A stretch of DNA of 10,740 nt from Acidobacteriaceae bacterium. GTDB lineage: Bacteria > Acidobacteriota > Terriglobia > Terriglobales > Acidobacteriaceae. The translations under genes and the position numbers were made by a program. Under the pieces are notes generated by a model. That model saw nothing but the letters and a program-made list of their open reading frames with translations. It did not search any database and was not told the DNA's origin. Every line of letters begins with the position of its first letter. Position 1 is the first letter of the stretch. Shown here piece after piece: positions 1-6,653 of the stretch. Location: NCBI GenBank assembly GCA_030049955.1, contig JASIJX010000193.1:1-10740 (forward strand). Reading direction: 5' to 3'.

Positions 1-110
1 CCACGGCGGCTTCACAAGTTGCGGCTATTTTAAATGGGCACTACCCAGAGAATGTTGTGAACGAGGCGGTCCTGAATTCTAACTCCCTCCGGGCGCGTTT
101 TTTTGATTAG
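1..110 (+). CDS. D-2-hydroxyacid dehydrogenase, C-terminal end only (partial)
   Basis: Reading frame 3 is open from the window edge to a TAG at 108-110 and encodes about 35 residues. They contain AASQVAAILNG followed by HYPENVVNEAVLN. This matches the usual tail of D-isomer-specific 2-hydroxyacid dehydrogenases of the phosphoglycerate-dehydrogenase type: a helix that returns to the catalytic domain, then a Gly-x-x-Pro-x-Asn-Val-Val-Asn segment. The dinucleotide-binding domain and catalytic Arg/Glu/His lie outside the window, so substrate cannot be judged. The gene ends 60 bases before the GntR regulator. A second 2-hydroxyacid dehydrogenase sits at 4287-5324, but the tails are not close copies. 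The family call rests on a short segment and is moderately sure. Confidence 0.6.
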   Translation, partial: TAASQVAAILNGHYPENVVNEAVLNSNSLRARFFD

Positions 111-154
111 GCTTTTGGTTATCCGTATCGAGACTAAGTGCATGAAAACATTTC

Positions 155-169
155 ATAGTATAATACCCG
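155..169. promoter_or_regulatory. Operator site 1 overlapping the regulator's -10 (autoregulation)
   Basis: ATAGTATAATACCCG is centred on base 162 and contains the TATNATA core shared by six sites in the window. The left half (ATAGTAT) is like the perfect sites at 3979 and 9058, while the right half is conserved only to ATAC. The core overlaps a perfect -10 hexamer TATAAT at 159-164. The predicted start of transcription, about 7 bases downstream, falls on or next to the ATG at 171, so the regulator mRNA may be leaderless. This agrees with the lack of a Shine-Dalgarno sequence there. Binding by the adjacent GntR protein is inferred. Confidence 0.6.
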
Positions 170-170
170 C

Positions 171-920
171 ATGGCAACCAGCGGGAACTCAATAAGGAAT
201 GGGCAGCGCATCCGGCATGAACGCCTGTACGAGCAGGTCACGCGGGCTCTCGCATTGAGAATCCTAAGCGGAGAACTGAGCCCCAAAAGCACCCCAAAAA
301 CAGAAGCGGATCTCTGCCAGGAACTCGGCGTCAGCCGTACTGTTCTTCGGGAGGCAGTGAAAGTACTCGACGCCAAGGGCCTTGTTGATGTTCGCCCCAA
401 AACAGGCATGCGCATCAGGCCTCGGGGCGATTGGTCCTTGATCGATCGCGAAGTGATGGCATGGCAAACAGAAGTCGGGTTCACTGAAGAATTTGCCAGT
501 AATCTATTTCAGGTCCGTTTGATGCTGGAGCCGCCTACTGCCGCGGCCGCGGCTGCGAACGCAACCGCGGAAGACCTTGAAGGCATTCGCAGGGCTTTTG
601 AAGCAATGAGAGACGCCGGAACCGATTTCAGTTCATATCTTCAGGCAGACTGTGATTTTCACGACCGAATCAACCAAGCCGCCCATAATGACTACTTGAG
701 CCAGATCAACCGGATACTGCTCGATACTGTCCGCAGGATGCAATCGCTCTTTCAGATGGAGCGCGAAGGTGCCGGCGCAGCTCTTTCACTTCATGAAGAC
801 GTTTGTTCTGCGATTTTGCACCGCGATCTGGAGTGGTCCCGGTCTGCGATGATGCGCCTGATTCATCACGCAGAGAAAGACACGTTGGCTGTCCTGAAAG
901 ACGTAAAGCGCCGAAATTGA
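171..920 (+). CDS. GntR-family transcriptional regulator, FadR/FCD subfamily
   Basis: This 249-residue DNA-binding regulator probably represses the locus. An N-terminal winged helix (about residues 17-85) carries the signature TEADLCQELGVSRTVLREAV (44-63), then a wing with VRPKTGMRIRP. The C-terminal all-helical FCD ligand domain (about 100-245) has the expected metal/ligand residues: Asp160 and His164 (DCDFH), His208 (SLHED) and His232 or His233 (LIHH). FCD proteins of this type bind carboxylate or sugar-acid effectors, often through a metal ion, and release DNA when they do. Length is normal for the subfamily. The ATG at 171 is chosen because it starts the natural family N-terminus. It has no Shine-Dalgarno and lies where transcription should begin, consistent with leaderless translation. 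The likely targets are the six TATNATA sites, including one over its own promoter. Effector unknown. Confidence 0.93.
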   Translation: MATSGNSIRNGQRIRHERLYEQVTRALALRILSGELSPKSTPKTEADLCQELGVSRTVLREAVKVLDAKGLVDVRPKTGMRIRPRGDWSLIDREVMAWQTEVGFTEEFASNLFQVRLMLEPPTAAAAAANATAEDLEGIRRAFEAMRDAGTDFSSYLQADCDFHDRINQAAHNDYLSQINRILLDTVRRMQSLFQMEREGAGAALSLHEDVCSAILHRDLEWSRSAMMRLIHHAEKDTLAVLKDVKRRN

Positions 921-1416
921 TTCCGAACGCAACTATACCGTTTGCCGCCAGCCACTGAGGGCCGAGAGTATCATTCCCGCCAAGCGCCGCTCCAGTTGCA
1001 GAGCATCGGGGGTGCGGCTCGAGATGCGAGAGCACTTTTCCCGCAGAGGTCTACGAAAAACGCTCCCTGATCGAAAGCGTCTTGAGCGTCTTCTCGACTT
1101 TAAAGCGCAAACTTTCCTGAGTGCCCCAGGCAGAACCATCCATACCCAATCCCGCCAAGCGCTGCTACTTGGCTTGGCCTTCAATCTCTATCGCTTCCGA
1201 TTGCTTCCCTGTTGTCAGTAGAGCCACCGAGTTTCAGGAAACGATTGAAGATAATAAAATAATATGATATTCTCTAATCTTAAGAGAAACATTAAAGTGA
1301 CGCATCGGCTTCATTGGTCTGGAAGACTGAGGCAACAGTCCTTGAGCCCGGCGGTGTTTGCCCGTAGCGTATGATTACCTGCGATTACGGGAAAAGCTGA
1401 GGAGTAATCGAAGCGG
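921..1416. other. Gene-free stretch between regulator and SDR
   Basis: I see no convincing gene in these ~500 bases. Short open frames exist on both strands (for example minus 933-1184 and plus 1012-1221), but none resembles a family I know or has a good ribosome-binding site. The right-hand end is an AT-rich promoter region (1243-1295) with operator site 2. Next to that site is an inverted repeat TTCTCT/AGAGAA (1270-1275 and 1283-1288). A weaker inverted repeat CCCGTA/TACGGG lies at 1361-1366 and 1386-1391. The length and stray open frames could mean a lost gene, but nothing proves it. Confidence 0.5.
1259..1273. promoter_or_regulatory. Operator site 2 upstream of the SDR gene
   Basis: ATAATATGATATTCT is centred on base 1266, and its inner 11 bases AATATGATATT (1261-1271) form a perfect odd palindrome with the TATNATA core. 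Bases 1257-1270 (AAATAATATGATAT) recur exactly, on the opposite strand, at 8873-8886 upstream of the IolH-like gene, so these two sites face their genes in the same orientation. The site lies in an AT-rich patch about 145 bases before the SDR start, which implies a long 5' leader. Confidence 0.6.
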
Positions 1417-2178
1417 ATGGACATGGGAGCTTTACTTCAAGGAAAGAGTGCGCTGATCACAGGGGCGGCGAGCGGAATCGGACGAGCAACGGCTGAGCGC
1501 TTCGCGGAGCATGGCGCGAAAGTCACGTTAGCCGACATTCGGGAGGAAAGTCTTGGCCAAGTGAAAGACGCCATCATCGGACGCGGCGGTGAAGCAATTG
1601 CGGTAAAGGCGAATGTGGGCAAGGCGGAGGACGTGGATCGACTTATTCAGAGCGCGATGGATCAATGGGGCTGCCCGGACGTGGTGTTTAGCAATGCGGC
1701 CGCGTACTCCCTCGGAACCGCATCGGAGATTTCTGAAGATCAGTGGGACACAACTTTGGCAGTCTGCCTGAAGGCGACTTGGATGATCGCCAGGCGCGTG
1801 TTGCCTGCAATGGTTGAGAAGGGGTCGGGATCGTTCATTATTACGAGTTCGGTGCAAGCCATCCTGGGCTACCGACGGCACGCTCCCTATCAAGCTTCGA
1901 AGGGGGGTCTGAATTCTCTTACTCGTTCGATGGCCGCAGACTACGCGCCGAAGGTTCGCGTCAATTGCATCATGCCAGGAGCGGTCGAAACCGGGCTGTG
2001 GGACGGGCTTACCGCGGCACAACGTGCTGAAATCGCCACGCTGTGCCCGCTACAAAGGAACGGCCATCCGAACGATATTGCCTTGAGTGCACTTTTCCTG
2101 GCGTCTGATATGTCCTCTTACATTACTGGGCAGGCGATTGTTGTTGACGGAGGACTGTCTGCAGTATCGGGCCTATAA
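1417..2178 (+). CDS. SDR-family NAD(P)-dependent oxidoreductase (classical type)
   Basis: This 253-residue short-chain dehydrogenase probably oxidises a hydroxyl of the imported sugar, polyol or sugar acid. The Rossmann motif TGAASGIG is at residues 15-22. Asp40 at the end of strand 2 favours NAD over NADP. SNAAA covers 92-96. The catalytic Ser145 and the Tyr158-x-x-x-Lys162 pair (YQASK) are present, followed by the RVNCIMPG loop and the usual C-terminus ITGQAIVVDGG. One oddity: the fourth member of the classical Asn-Ser-Tyr-Lys tetrad, the Asn in the 'VNL' segment, is Cys117 here (LAVCLKATW). The start ATG at 1417 follows GAGGAG at 1399-1404 at a rather long 12-base spacing; a second in-frame ATG lies at 1423. 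The gene has its own operator and is not tightly linked to the transporter 269 bases downstream. Substrate unknown. Confidence 0.92.
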   Translation: MDMGALLQGKSALITGAASGIGRATAERFAEHGAKVTLADIREESLGQVKDAIIGRGGEAIAVKANVGKAEDVDRLIQSAMDQWGCPDVVFSNAAAYSLGTASEISEDQWDTTLAVCLKATWMIARRVLPAMVEKGSGSFIITSSVQAILGYRRHAPYQASKGGLNSLTRSMAADYAPKVRVNCIMPGAVETGLWDGLTAAQRAEIATLCPLQRNGHPNDIALSALFLASDMSSYITGQAIVVDGGLSAVSGL

Positions 2179-2294
2179 GCGAATGCAACGAATGAGGCTG
2201 GAATTAGCGGACCGGTTCAAGATCACTCAACGCTCTTTGCGACTTCGTTCATTGACTGCGGTCACACCTTCTTTTAGCCATTCGCCGCGATAAA

Positions 2295-2324
2295 TTGACA
2301 TATCATATGACCATAGTGTTTAGT
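2295..2324 (+). promoter_or_regulatory. Promoter with operator site 3 for the MFS transporter
   Basis: A perfect -35 TTGACA lies at 2295-2300. A possible -10, TTTAGT, lies at 2319-2324 with an 18-base spacer. The odd palindrome CATATCATATG (2299-2309, centre 2304, core TATCATA) overlaps the end of the -35 and enters the spacer, a position from which a bound repressor would block RNA polymerase. The outer halves (GACATAT and ATATGAC) differ from the perfect sites, so this may be a weaker site. The leader before the transporter ATG would be about 120 bases. Confidence 0.55.
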
Positions 2325-2365
2325 ATTTCATGCGTCATGCCACTGGACCTGCCTGCTTTCCGTAC

Positions 2366-2397
2366 CTTGAAGCTCCCGAGATCTTGAAGCTCCCGAG
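2366..2397 (+). repeat. Tandem 15-base direct repeat in the transporter leader
   Basis: CTTGAAGCTCCCGAG occurs at 2366-2380 and again at 2383-2397, two bases apart. The second copy runs into TCCCGAGCTC (2391-2400). That sequence is the exact reverse complement of GAGCTCGGGA at 2450-2459, which includes the last base of the transporter's ATG. The leader could therefore fold onto its own start codon, and the repeat gives two alternative partners: 10 pairs for copy 2 and about 7 for copy 1. A regulatory role is inference only. Confidence 0.7.
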
Positions 2398-2447
2398 CTC
2401 TTCATTTTTCCAAGCATGGTGACGCTACTTATAGGGGCAGCGAACAA

Positions 2448-3896
2448 ATGAGCTCGGGACAGTTGCGGATCAACTCGAATATCGCGCTAGTAAAATCCAG
2501 TGCCGCCCGAAAGCTATATGCCTTCTATATCGCCTTCGTCGCTTCGCTTGGCGGATTTCTATTCGGCTACGACCTGGTGATCATATCGGGCGCACAGATA
2601 TTCCTGCGAGATCAGTTCGCTCTCACTCCCAGGGGGTTTGGCTTTGCCACCAGCAGCGCGATTCTCGGGTGTATTGCCGGTCCTTTTCTAGGAGGATGGA
2701 TCTCCGATCGCCTAGGCCGGAAAGCCACGCTTTATATCGCCGCGGTTCTGTTTGCGATCGGGGCGATCGGCAGCGCACTGGCTCCCGATATTGTCGTCTT
2801 CAACATCTTCCGAATACTGGGTGGAATTGGAGTCGGCCTGGCGTCGCTTGCATCGCCTATGTATATCGCCGAGATTGCCCCGCCCGAACGTCGCGGAATG
2901 ATGGGTCTCATGTACCAGCAGGCAGTAACGGTGGGCTGCGTGATGGCAACAATCGTTTCGTTCGCTCTCGCCAAAAACCTACCGCTACACCTCGGGTGGC
3001 GATGGATGTTCGCGTCGGTTCTGGTTCCGGTCATCGTTTTCACATTCATGCTGCTTCCCATACCTGCGAGCCCGCGCTGGCTGGCGGAGAGGGGCCGGCT
3101 GGACGAAGCCTTCGCTGTTCTCAACTCGATTCTGGGAATGGAGGAAGCAAGGAAGGAGCTTCGGGAAATTGAATCAGACTTGCAGGAGGAAGTGGGCGGC
3201 AGCGTCGAATTATTTCATCCCGGCATGCGAAACGCGCTCGCAGTCGGCATCTTGCTGGCGATTCTAAATAACTGGACCGGCTGGACGGCTCTCGGGTACT
3301 ATCTCCCAACGCTCTTCCAACAGGCTGGATTTCCGAATCCGAGCGACGCCCTGGCGCAGAACATCGTGATCAACTGCGGAAGTGTGGCGCTGACCTTCGT
3401 AGGCGTCTGGCTCGTCGACAGATTAGGCCGGCGAGTTCTCTGGATCTCATGCTCAGCCGCCATGTGCCTCTTTCTCATCGTAGCGGGAATGCTCTTTCAG
3501 TTTCACGCCACTGGCGAGTTAGTGGTTTTTGCGATTTTTCTTTGCCTTGCTCCTCACGCTATCGGCCTCGGGCCCCTGCCCTGGCTGATGATGTCAGAAC
3601 TTTACCCGAACAAAATTCGCGCCAAGGCGGTCAGTATGACGACAACAGCGCTGTGGGTCGCAGGCTTCACCGCCCCACTCGCGTTTCCACTCATGGAGGC
3701 GAGGTCGACGCGGGTATTACACACAATTTCCGGTGTTTTCTGGACGTATTCCATAATCTGCCTCTTTTCGCTCATCTGGGGATGGAAATTCCTTCCTGAA
3801 ACCAAAGGCAGAACTCTTGAGGAAATCGCAAGTTCCTGGATGAGGGTGCCGCGCGCGGAAATCCCGAGCCGACCTCTTCGAAACAACGGGCTGTAG
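2448..3896 (+). CDS. MFS transporter, sugar porter family (proton symporter type)
   Basis: This 482-residue inner-membrane transporter has about 12 predicted helices, beginning near residue 23 after a short cytoplasmic tail. It probably brings in the substrate of the pathway. Sugar-porter signatures are clear: GGFLFGYD (35-42), SDRLGRK (87-92 region), RILGGIGVGLASLASP (122-137), PPERRG (145-150) and SPRWLAERGR (208-217). The second half has VDRLGRR (323-329), GPLPWLMMSELYP (375-387) and PETKGRTLEEI (450-460). A charged cytoplasmic loop (about 212-262) separates the two six-helix halves. The helix-7 sugar-binding motif, usually Gln-Gln-x-x-Gly-x-Asn, is altered to NNWTGWTALGYY (274-285), so the ligand may not be an ordinary hexose. 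A GGGGC-rich stretch about 10 bases upstream is a weak ribosome-binding site. The gene has its own promoter and operator. Confidence 0.92.
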   Translation: MSSGQLRINSNIALVKSSAARKLYAFYIAFVASLGGFLFGYDLVIISGAQIFLRDQFALTPRGFGFATSSAILGCIAGPFLGGWISDRLGRKATLYIAAVLFAIGAIGSALAPDIVVFNIFRILGGIGVGLASLASPMYIAEIAPPERRGMMGLMYQQAVTVGCVMATIVSFALAKNLPLHLGWRWMFASVLVPVIVFTFMLLPIPASPRWLAERGRLDEAFAVLNSILGMEEARKELREIESDLQEEVGGSVELFHPGMRNALAVGILLAILNNWTGWTALGYYLPTLFQQAGFPNPSDALAQNIVINCGSVALTFVGVWLVDRLGRRVLWISCSAAMCLFLIVAGMLFQFHATGELVVFAIFLCLAPHAIGLGPLPWLMMSELYPNKIRAKAVSMTTTALWVAGFTAPLAFPLMEARSTRVLHTISGVFWTYSIICLFSLIWGWKFLPETKGRTLEEIASSWMRVPRAEIPSRPLRNNGL

Positions 3897-3907
3897 CAAT
3901 CCGCTAA

Positions 3908-3945
3908 GTGCAACTAGTGCAACAGATTAAGCACCACGTGCAAAC
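3908..3945 (+). repeat. Three short GTGCAA-type repeats after the transporter gene
   Basis: AGTGCAAC occurs at 3907-3914 and 3916-3923, and a related CGTGCAAA at 3938-3945, just upstream of operator site 4. The repeats are short and the third is imperfect. They could bind a second regulator or be chance; I see no link to the TATNATA sites. Confidence 0.3.
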
Positions 3946-3978
3946 GCATAATTAGTCTGTTGCGTGTTTTGGTATTTC

Positions 3979-3993
3979 ATACTATCATAGTAT
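3979..3993. promoter_or_regulatory. Operator site 4 (perfect 15-base dyad) before the aldolase relic and dehydrogenase operon
   Basis: ATACTATCATAGTAT is a perfect odd palindrome (7+1+7) centred on 3986. It differs from site 6 (9058-9072) only at the central base, and both are preceded by TTTC. It stands at the same position relative to the relic's start as site 6 does to the intact aldolase, so promoter and operator were part of the duplicated unit. Although the aldolase copy is broken, the operator half-sites are unchanged, which suggests the site still controls the downstream dehydrogenase, transaldolase and IolE-like genes. Confidence 0.7.
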
Positions 3994-4022
3994 TTACATC
4001 TGACCGAGAAAGGGTATGCCGG

Positions 4023-4290
4023 CTGATACGAGAGATCGAGAAGGAATTTCATTTCAAAGAGCGGCTGAGACAGAACCAAGTCTGCCGTGGCGCTGAAATT
4101 GCGCTCACCGATCCAATCGTTGCTGAAATATTCGGGCAGTTCCTCGTTCCCGGATCTCCCGGCGTTTTGTGCTCGTTCATCAACATCGGTGCATTCACTT
4201 TTGTCGGTGGCAGGCGACGACCCCTTTTTGACTGCTGAGGCAAATATCAGAATTGTATTCGGTGAAGCAAGGACAAACGGTGACCAATGA
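4023..4290 (+). pseudogene. Decayed HpcH/HpaI aldolase copy (paralogue of 9103-9945)
   Basis: This is a shrunken relative of the intact aldolase at 9103-9945. Its first codons read (L)IREIEKEFHFKERL against MIREIDKALHFKERL, and similarity extends upstream through operator site 4. Two internal deletions are visible. The first, near 4139, removes about 48 codons in frame (intact residues 39-87) and takes out catalytic His51 and Arg76. The second, near 4190, removes about 390 bases (intact residues ~103-231), takes out metal ligands Glu154 and Asp180, and shifts the frame to a stop at 4236-4238. The last part, VAGDDPFLTAEA, continues in another frame to a TGA at 4288-4290 that overlaps the dehydrogenase ATG. 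The TTG start of the intact gene is CTG here (4023-4025). No aldolase activity is possible. The end shows that the aldolase was once translationally coupled to the dehydrogenase. Confidence 0.9.
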
Positions 4291-5324
4291 AACGGTTAAA
4301 GGTACTCTTTCTGGCTCCTCCTTCAGACATGCTTCACCCGTGGGGTGACGATGTCATTTCGGCCGTAAGCAGCAATCACGATCTTTCCGTCTTCAAGCAT
4401 GATCTTCTTCTTGAACCGCAGTTCCGTAGGGTCGACGTCGTGATCGATCACGGTGGGTCAATGGGCACACGTCCGATGGCCGACGCAGCGACTTCCGTAA
4501 AGCTTTGGCAGCTTTCCGGAAACGGCATCGACCATTTCGATCTTGAGTATTGGCGCGCCAAAGGGATAGAAGTTGCTAACTGCCCGGGCGAGCTCACGGG
4601 AGTTCCTCTCGCGGAAATGGTAATGATGTACATTCTCCAGTTATCGCGCCGCTGGCACCAGAGCCAGGAGAATTTGATGAATGGTATCTCCTATGCCCCC
4701 TTCGGGACGGAGCTTGAGGAGCGTACGCTGGGGCTGGTAGGGTTTGGTGCAACTGCCCGGCAGGTTTCTCTGCGAGCGAAGAACTTCGGCGTGCGCACTA
4801 TCGCCATCGACATTCGCGGTGTCTCCGATGCCGAGGTGATGAGATACGGCGCAACTTGGGTTCGCAATCCCGACTCGTTGGATGATCTGCTCACTCAAAG
4901 TGATTTCGTATCACTGCATCTTCATCTCACCCCGGATACAAAGCGCATCATCGATGGACGGCGGCTCTCGCTCATGAAAAAGGGAGCCTTCTTGATCAAC
5001 GTGTCGAGAGGAGAGCTAGTTGATGAAGATGCGCTTCTGTCCGCTCTCCGCTCTGGGCATCTTGGCGGCGCGGGTTTGGATGTATTCTGCAAAGAACCCC
5101 CGGGCCCTGACTATCCTTTACTCGTGCAAGAGAACGTGATCGCTACGCCGCATATCGCTGGCCAGACTTACGGAACTTCACGCCGACGCGCAGCCTTTGT
5201 TGCAGAGAATATCGACCGGCTTGCGCGAGGTGAGAAACCGTTGGCTCTGATCGAGAAGCGCGAGAAGGTCGCGGACTTCTTTGATCACGCAGAGGTTGTA
5301 AAGAACCTGACGGTACGGCTCTAA
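4287..5324 (+). CDS. D-isomer-specific 2-hydroxyacid dehydrogenase (NAD-dependent)
   Basis: This 345-residue cytoplasmic oxidoreductase interconverts a 2-oxoacid and a D-2-hydroxyacid. The nucleotide-binding motif GLVGFGATARQV (149-160) has Ala157 in place of the usual third Gly. Asp175 at the end of the next strand points to NAD. The catalytic triad is complete: Arg241 in NVSRGELVDEDAL, Glu270 in DVFCKEPP and His289 in TPHIAGQT, with the typical 19-residue Glu-His spacing. The N-terminal substrate domain (1-105) is divergent but has the SGNGIDHFD segment near 77-85. Length is normal, with a charged tail after residue 310. The ATG overlaps the TGA ending the aldolase relic (ATGA). The nearest purine-rich stretch, AAGGA, is about 14 bases upstream, so this gene was probably once translated by coupling. 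It likely shares an operon, under operator site 4, with the two genes that follow. A role on a tartronate-semialdehyde, glyoxylate or sugar-derived oxoacid is inference. Confidence 0.92.
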   Translation: MKRLKVLFLAPPSDMLHPWGDDVISAVSSNHDLSVFKHDLLLEPQFRRVDVVIDHGGSMGTRPMADAATSVKLWQLSGNGIDHFDLEYWRAKGIEVANCPGELTGVPLAEMVMMYILQLSRRWHQSQENLMNGISYAPFGTELEERTLGLVGFGATARQVSLRAKNFGVRTIAIDIRGVSDAEVMRYGATWVRNPDSLDDLLTQSDFVSLHLHLTPDTKRIIDGRRLSLMKKGAFLINVSRGELVDEDALLSALRSGHLGGAGLDVFCKEPPGPDYPLLVQENVIATPHIAGQTYGTSRRRAAFVAENIDRLARGEKPLALIEKREKVADFFDHAEVVKNLTVRL

Positions 5325-5503
5325 ATTGGAATTCTGCTTTCCTATTTACCGCGCCACCATGCCTCGAAGGAGAGTCCGGAGGCGCCACATCGATTGTGCG
5401 TGAGAATAGAAGCGCCATCGGCTTGCCTATAGCGGAAATTGGGCATCATGCACACGCCGCTTCCCGCACCTTCCGGGGATCCGATCAAATCCAGGAGAAC
5501 TCA

Positions 5504-6619
5504 ATGACGACGGCCCCAATAGAACTCACGGAAACTGACGCTCGCCAGAAAACCCCGCTTTACCGAATGACCCAGACGACATCTACCTGCCTTTGGAACG
5601 ACTCAGCCTCGGTCGCCGAGCTGGCAGATTCGATCAGGCACGGCGCGGTGGGCGCCACGTGTAATCCGGTGATTGTCGTCGAGATATTAAAGAAGGAAAT
5701 CGCCAGTTGGAGAGATAGAATCCAAGAATTGGCAAGCCAATTTCCGCATGTGACTGAGGACGAAATTGGCTGGCGCATTGTCACAGAAATGTCCGTCAAG
5801 GCAGCCGCCTTGCTGAAGCCGATTTTCGACAGGTGCGCGGGCAGAAATGGTCGGCTCTCCATCCAGACCGATCCAAGGCTTTACCGCGACTCAGAGACAA
5901 TTCTGAGACAGGCGGAAGAATTTGCCCAGCTCGCTCCCAATATCATTGTCAAAATACCCGCTACACGCGCGGGCATACCGGCGATCGAAGAGGCGACTTA
6001 TCGCGGTATCAGCATCAATGCTACTGTCTCTTTCACCCTCTCCCAGTGTGTCGCCGTCGCTGAAGCCGTTGAACGCGGGCTGGAACGGCGCCGCAAGGAG
6101 GGCAAGGAGATTGAGAGCATGGGGCCGGTTTGCACCATCATGGTGGGCCGCCTCGACGATTGGCTGAAGGTAGTCGCCGAGCGGAGATCTATCACACTCG
6201 ACCCTGGGTATCTGGAATGGGCCGGCGTCGCTGTCTTTAAGAAGACCTACCAACTCTTCCGCGAGCGCGGCTATCGAATTCGCCTGCTGTCTGCAGCGTT
6301 TCGCAACCACATGCATTGGAGCGAATTCATCGGCGGCGATGTCGTCATTTCCCCGCCCTATGCCTGGCAGCGGCGATTCAACTCGAGTGATGTAGAGCCA
6401 GTCTCGCGGATCGACATCCCGGTCAACCCTAGGATCGTCGAACAGCTCTACGGAAAGTTCGAAGACTTTCGTCGAGCCTTCGATGAGGGTGGACTTTCCG
6501 AGAACGAATTCGACACTTACGCCCCTTCTCGACGGACGCTTCGACAGTTCATCACTGCTTGTGCGGAACTCGATAGCCTGATCAGAGATGTCATCCTCTC
6601 CAATCCTGATATTGAGTGA
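5504..6619 (+). CDS. Transaldolase-family Schiff-base aldolase with an altered active site
   Basis: This 371-residue (beta/alpha)8 barrel belongs to the transaldolase / fructose-6-phosphate aldolase superfamily. The ATG at 5504 is chosen over an upstream in-frame start at 5396 because AGGAG (5493-5497) precedes it at good spacing and the extra 36 residues look unlike the family. Family landmarks in order are Asp33 (LWND), TCNP (52-55), GRLSIQTDPRL (116-126), the Schiff-base Lys150 in IVKIPAT (148-154), GISINATVSF (168-177), VGRLDDW (214-220) and SAAFRNHMHW near 265-275. Against E. coli TalB (from memory) the catalytic Glu96 corresponds to Gln121 here (codon CAG at 5864-5866). Gln is what fructose-6-phosphate aldolase has at that place. 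The position of TalB Phe178 / FSA Tyr131 is Met213. Direct aldol cleavage of a non-classical substrate is therefore plausible but unproven. It is followed after 34 bases by the IolE-like gene. Confidence 0.85.
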   Translation: MTTAPIELTETDARQKTPLYRMTQTTSTCLWNDSASVAELADSIRHGAVGATCNPVIVVEILKKEIASWRDRIQELASQFPHVTEDEIGWRIVTEMSVKAAALLKPIFDRCAGRNGRLSIQTDPRLYRDSETILRQAEEFAQLAPNIIVKIPATRAGIPAIEEATYRGISINATVSFTLSQCVAVAEAVERGLERRRKEGKEIESMGPVCTIMVGRLDDWLKVVAERRSITLDPGYLEWAGVAVFKKTYQLFRERGYRIRLLSAAFRNHMHWSEFIGGDVVISPPYAWQRRFNSSDVEPVSRIDIPVNPRIVEQLYGKFEDFRRAFDEGGLSENEFDTYAPSRRTLRQFITACAELDSLIRDVILSNPDIE

Positions 6620-6653
6620 CGTTCTGTAATCGGGCATTCCCTTGGAGGTTCAT

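Noticed and set aside
90..110. T7 run after a GC-rich stretch as an intrinsic terminator
   Set aside because: No convincing hairpin precedes it, and it lies inside the last codons of the dehydrogenase frame (Arg-Phe-Phe-Asp-stop).
1156..1175. Inverted repeat GCCAAG/CTTGGC as a terminator for the regulator
   Set aside because: Six-base stem, eight-base loop and no T-run follow; it is over 200 bases beyond the stop codon.
933..1221. Small genes or a pseudogene between the regulator and SDR
   Set aside because: Frames on both strands were read; none resembles a known family or has a proper start signal.
4087..4290. Separate 67-residue gene before the dehydrogenase
   Set aside because: Only its second half is meaningful, and that is the frameshifted end of the aldolase relic.
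5396..5503. Longer N-terminus for the transaldolase
   Set aside because: The upstream start lacks a good ribosome-binding site, while AGGAG sits correctly before the ATG at 5504.
5891..6637. Long minus-strand ORF (248 codons) opposite the transaldolase
   Set aside because: It lies antisense to a gene with clear family motifs, has no ribosome-binding site and its protein resembles nothing known.
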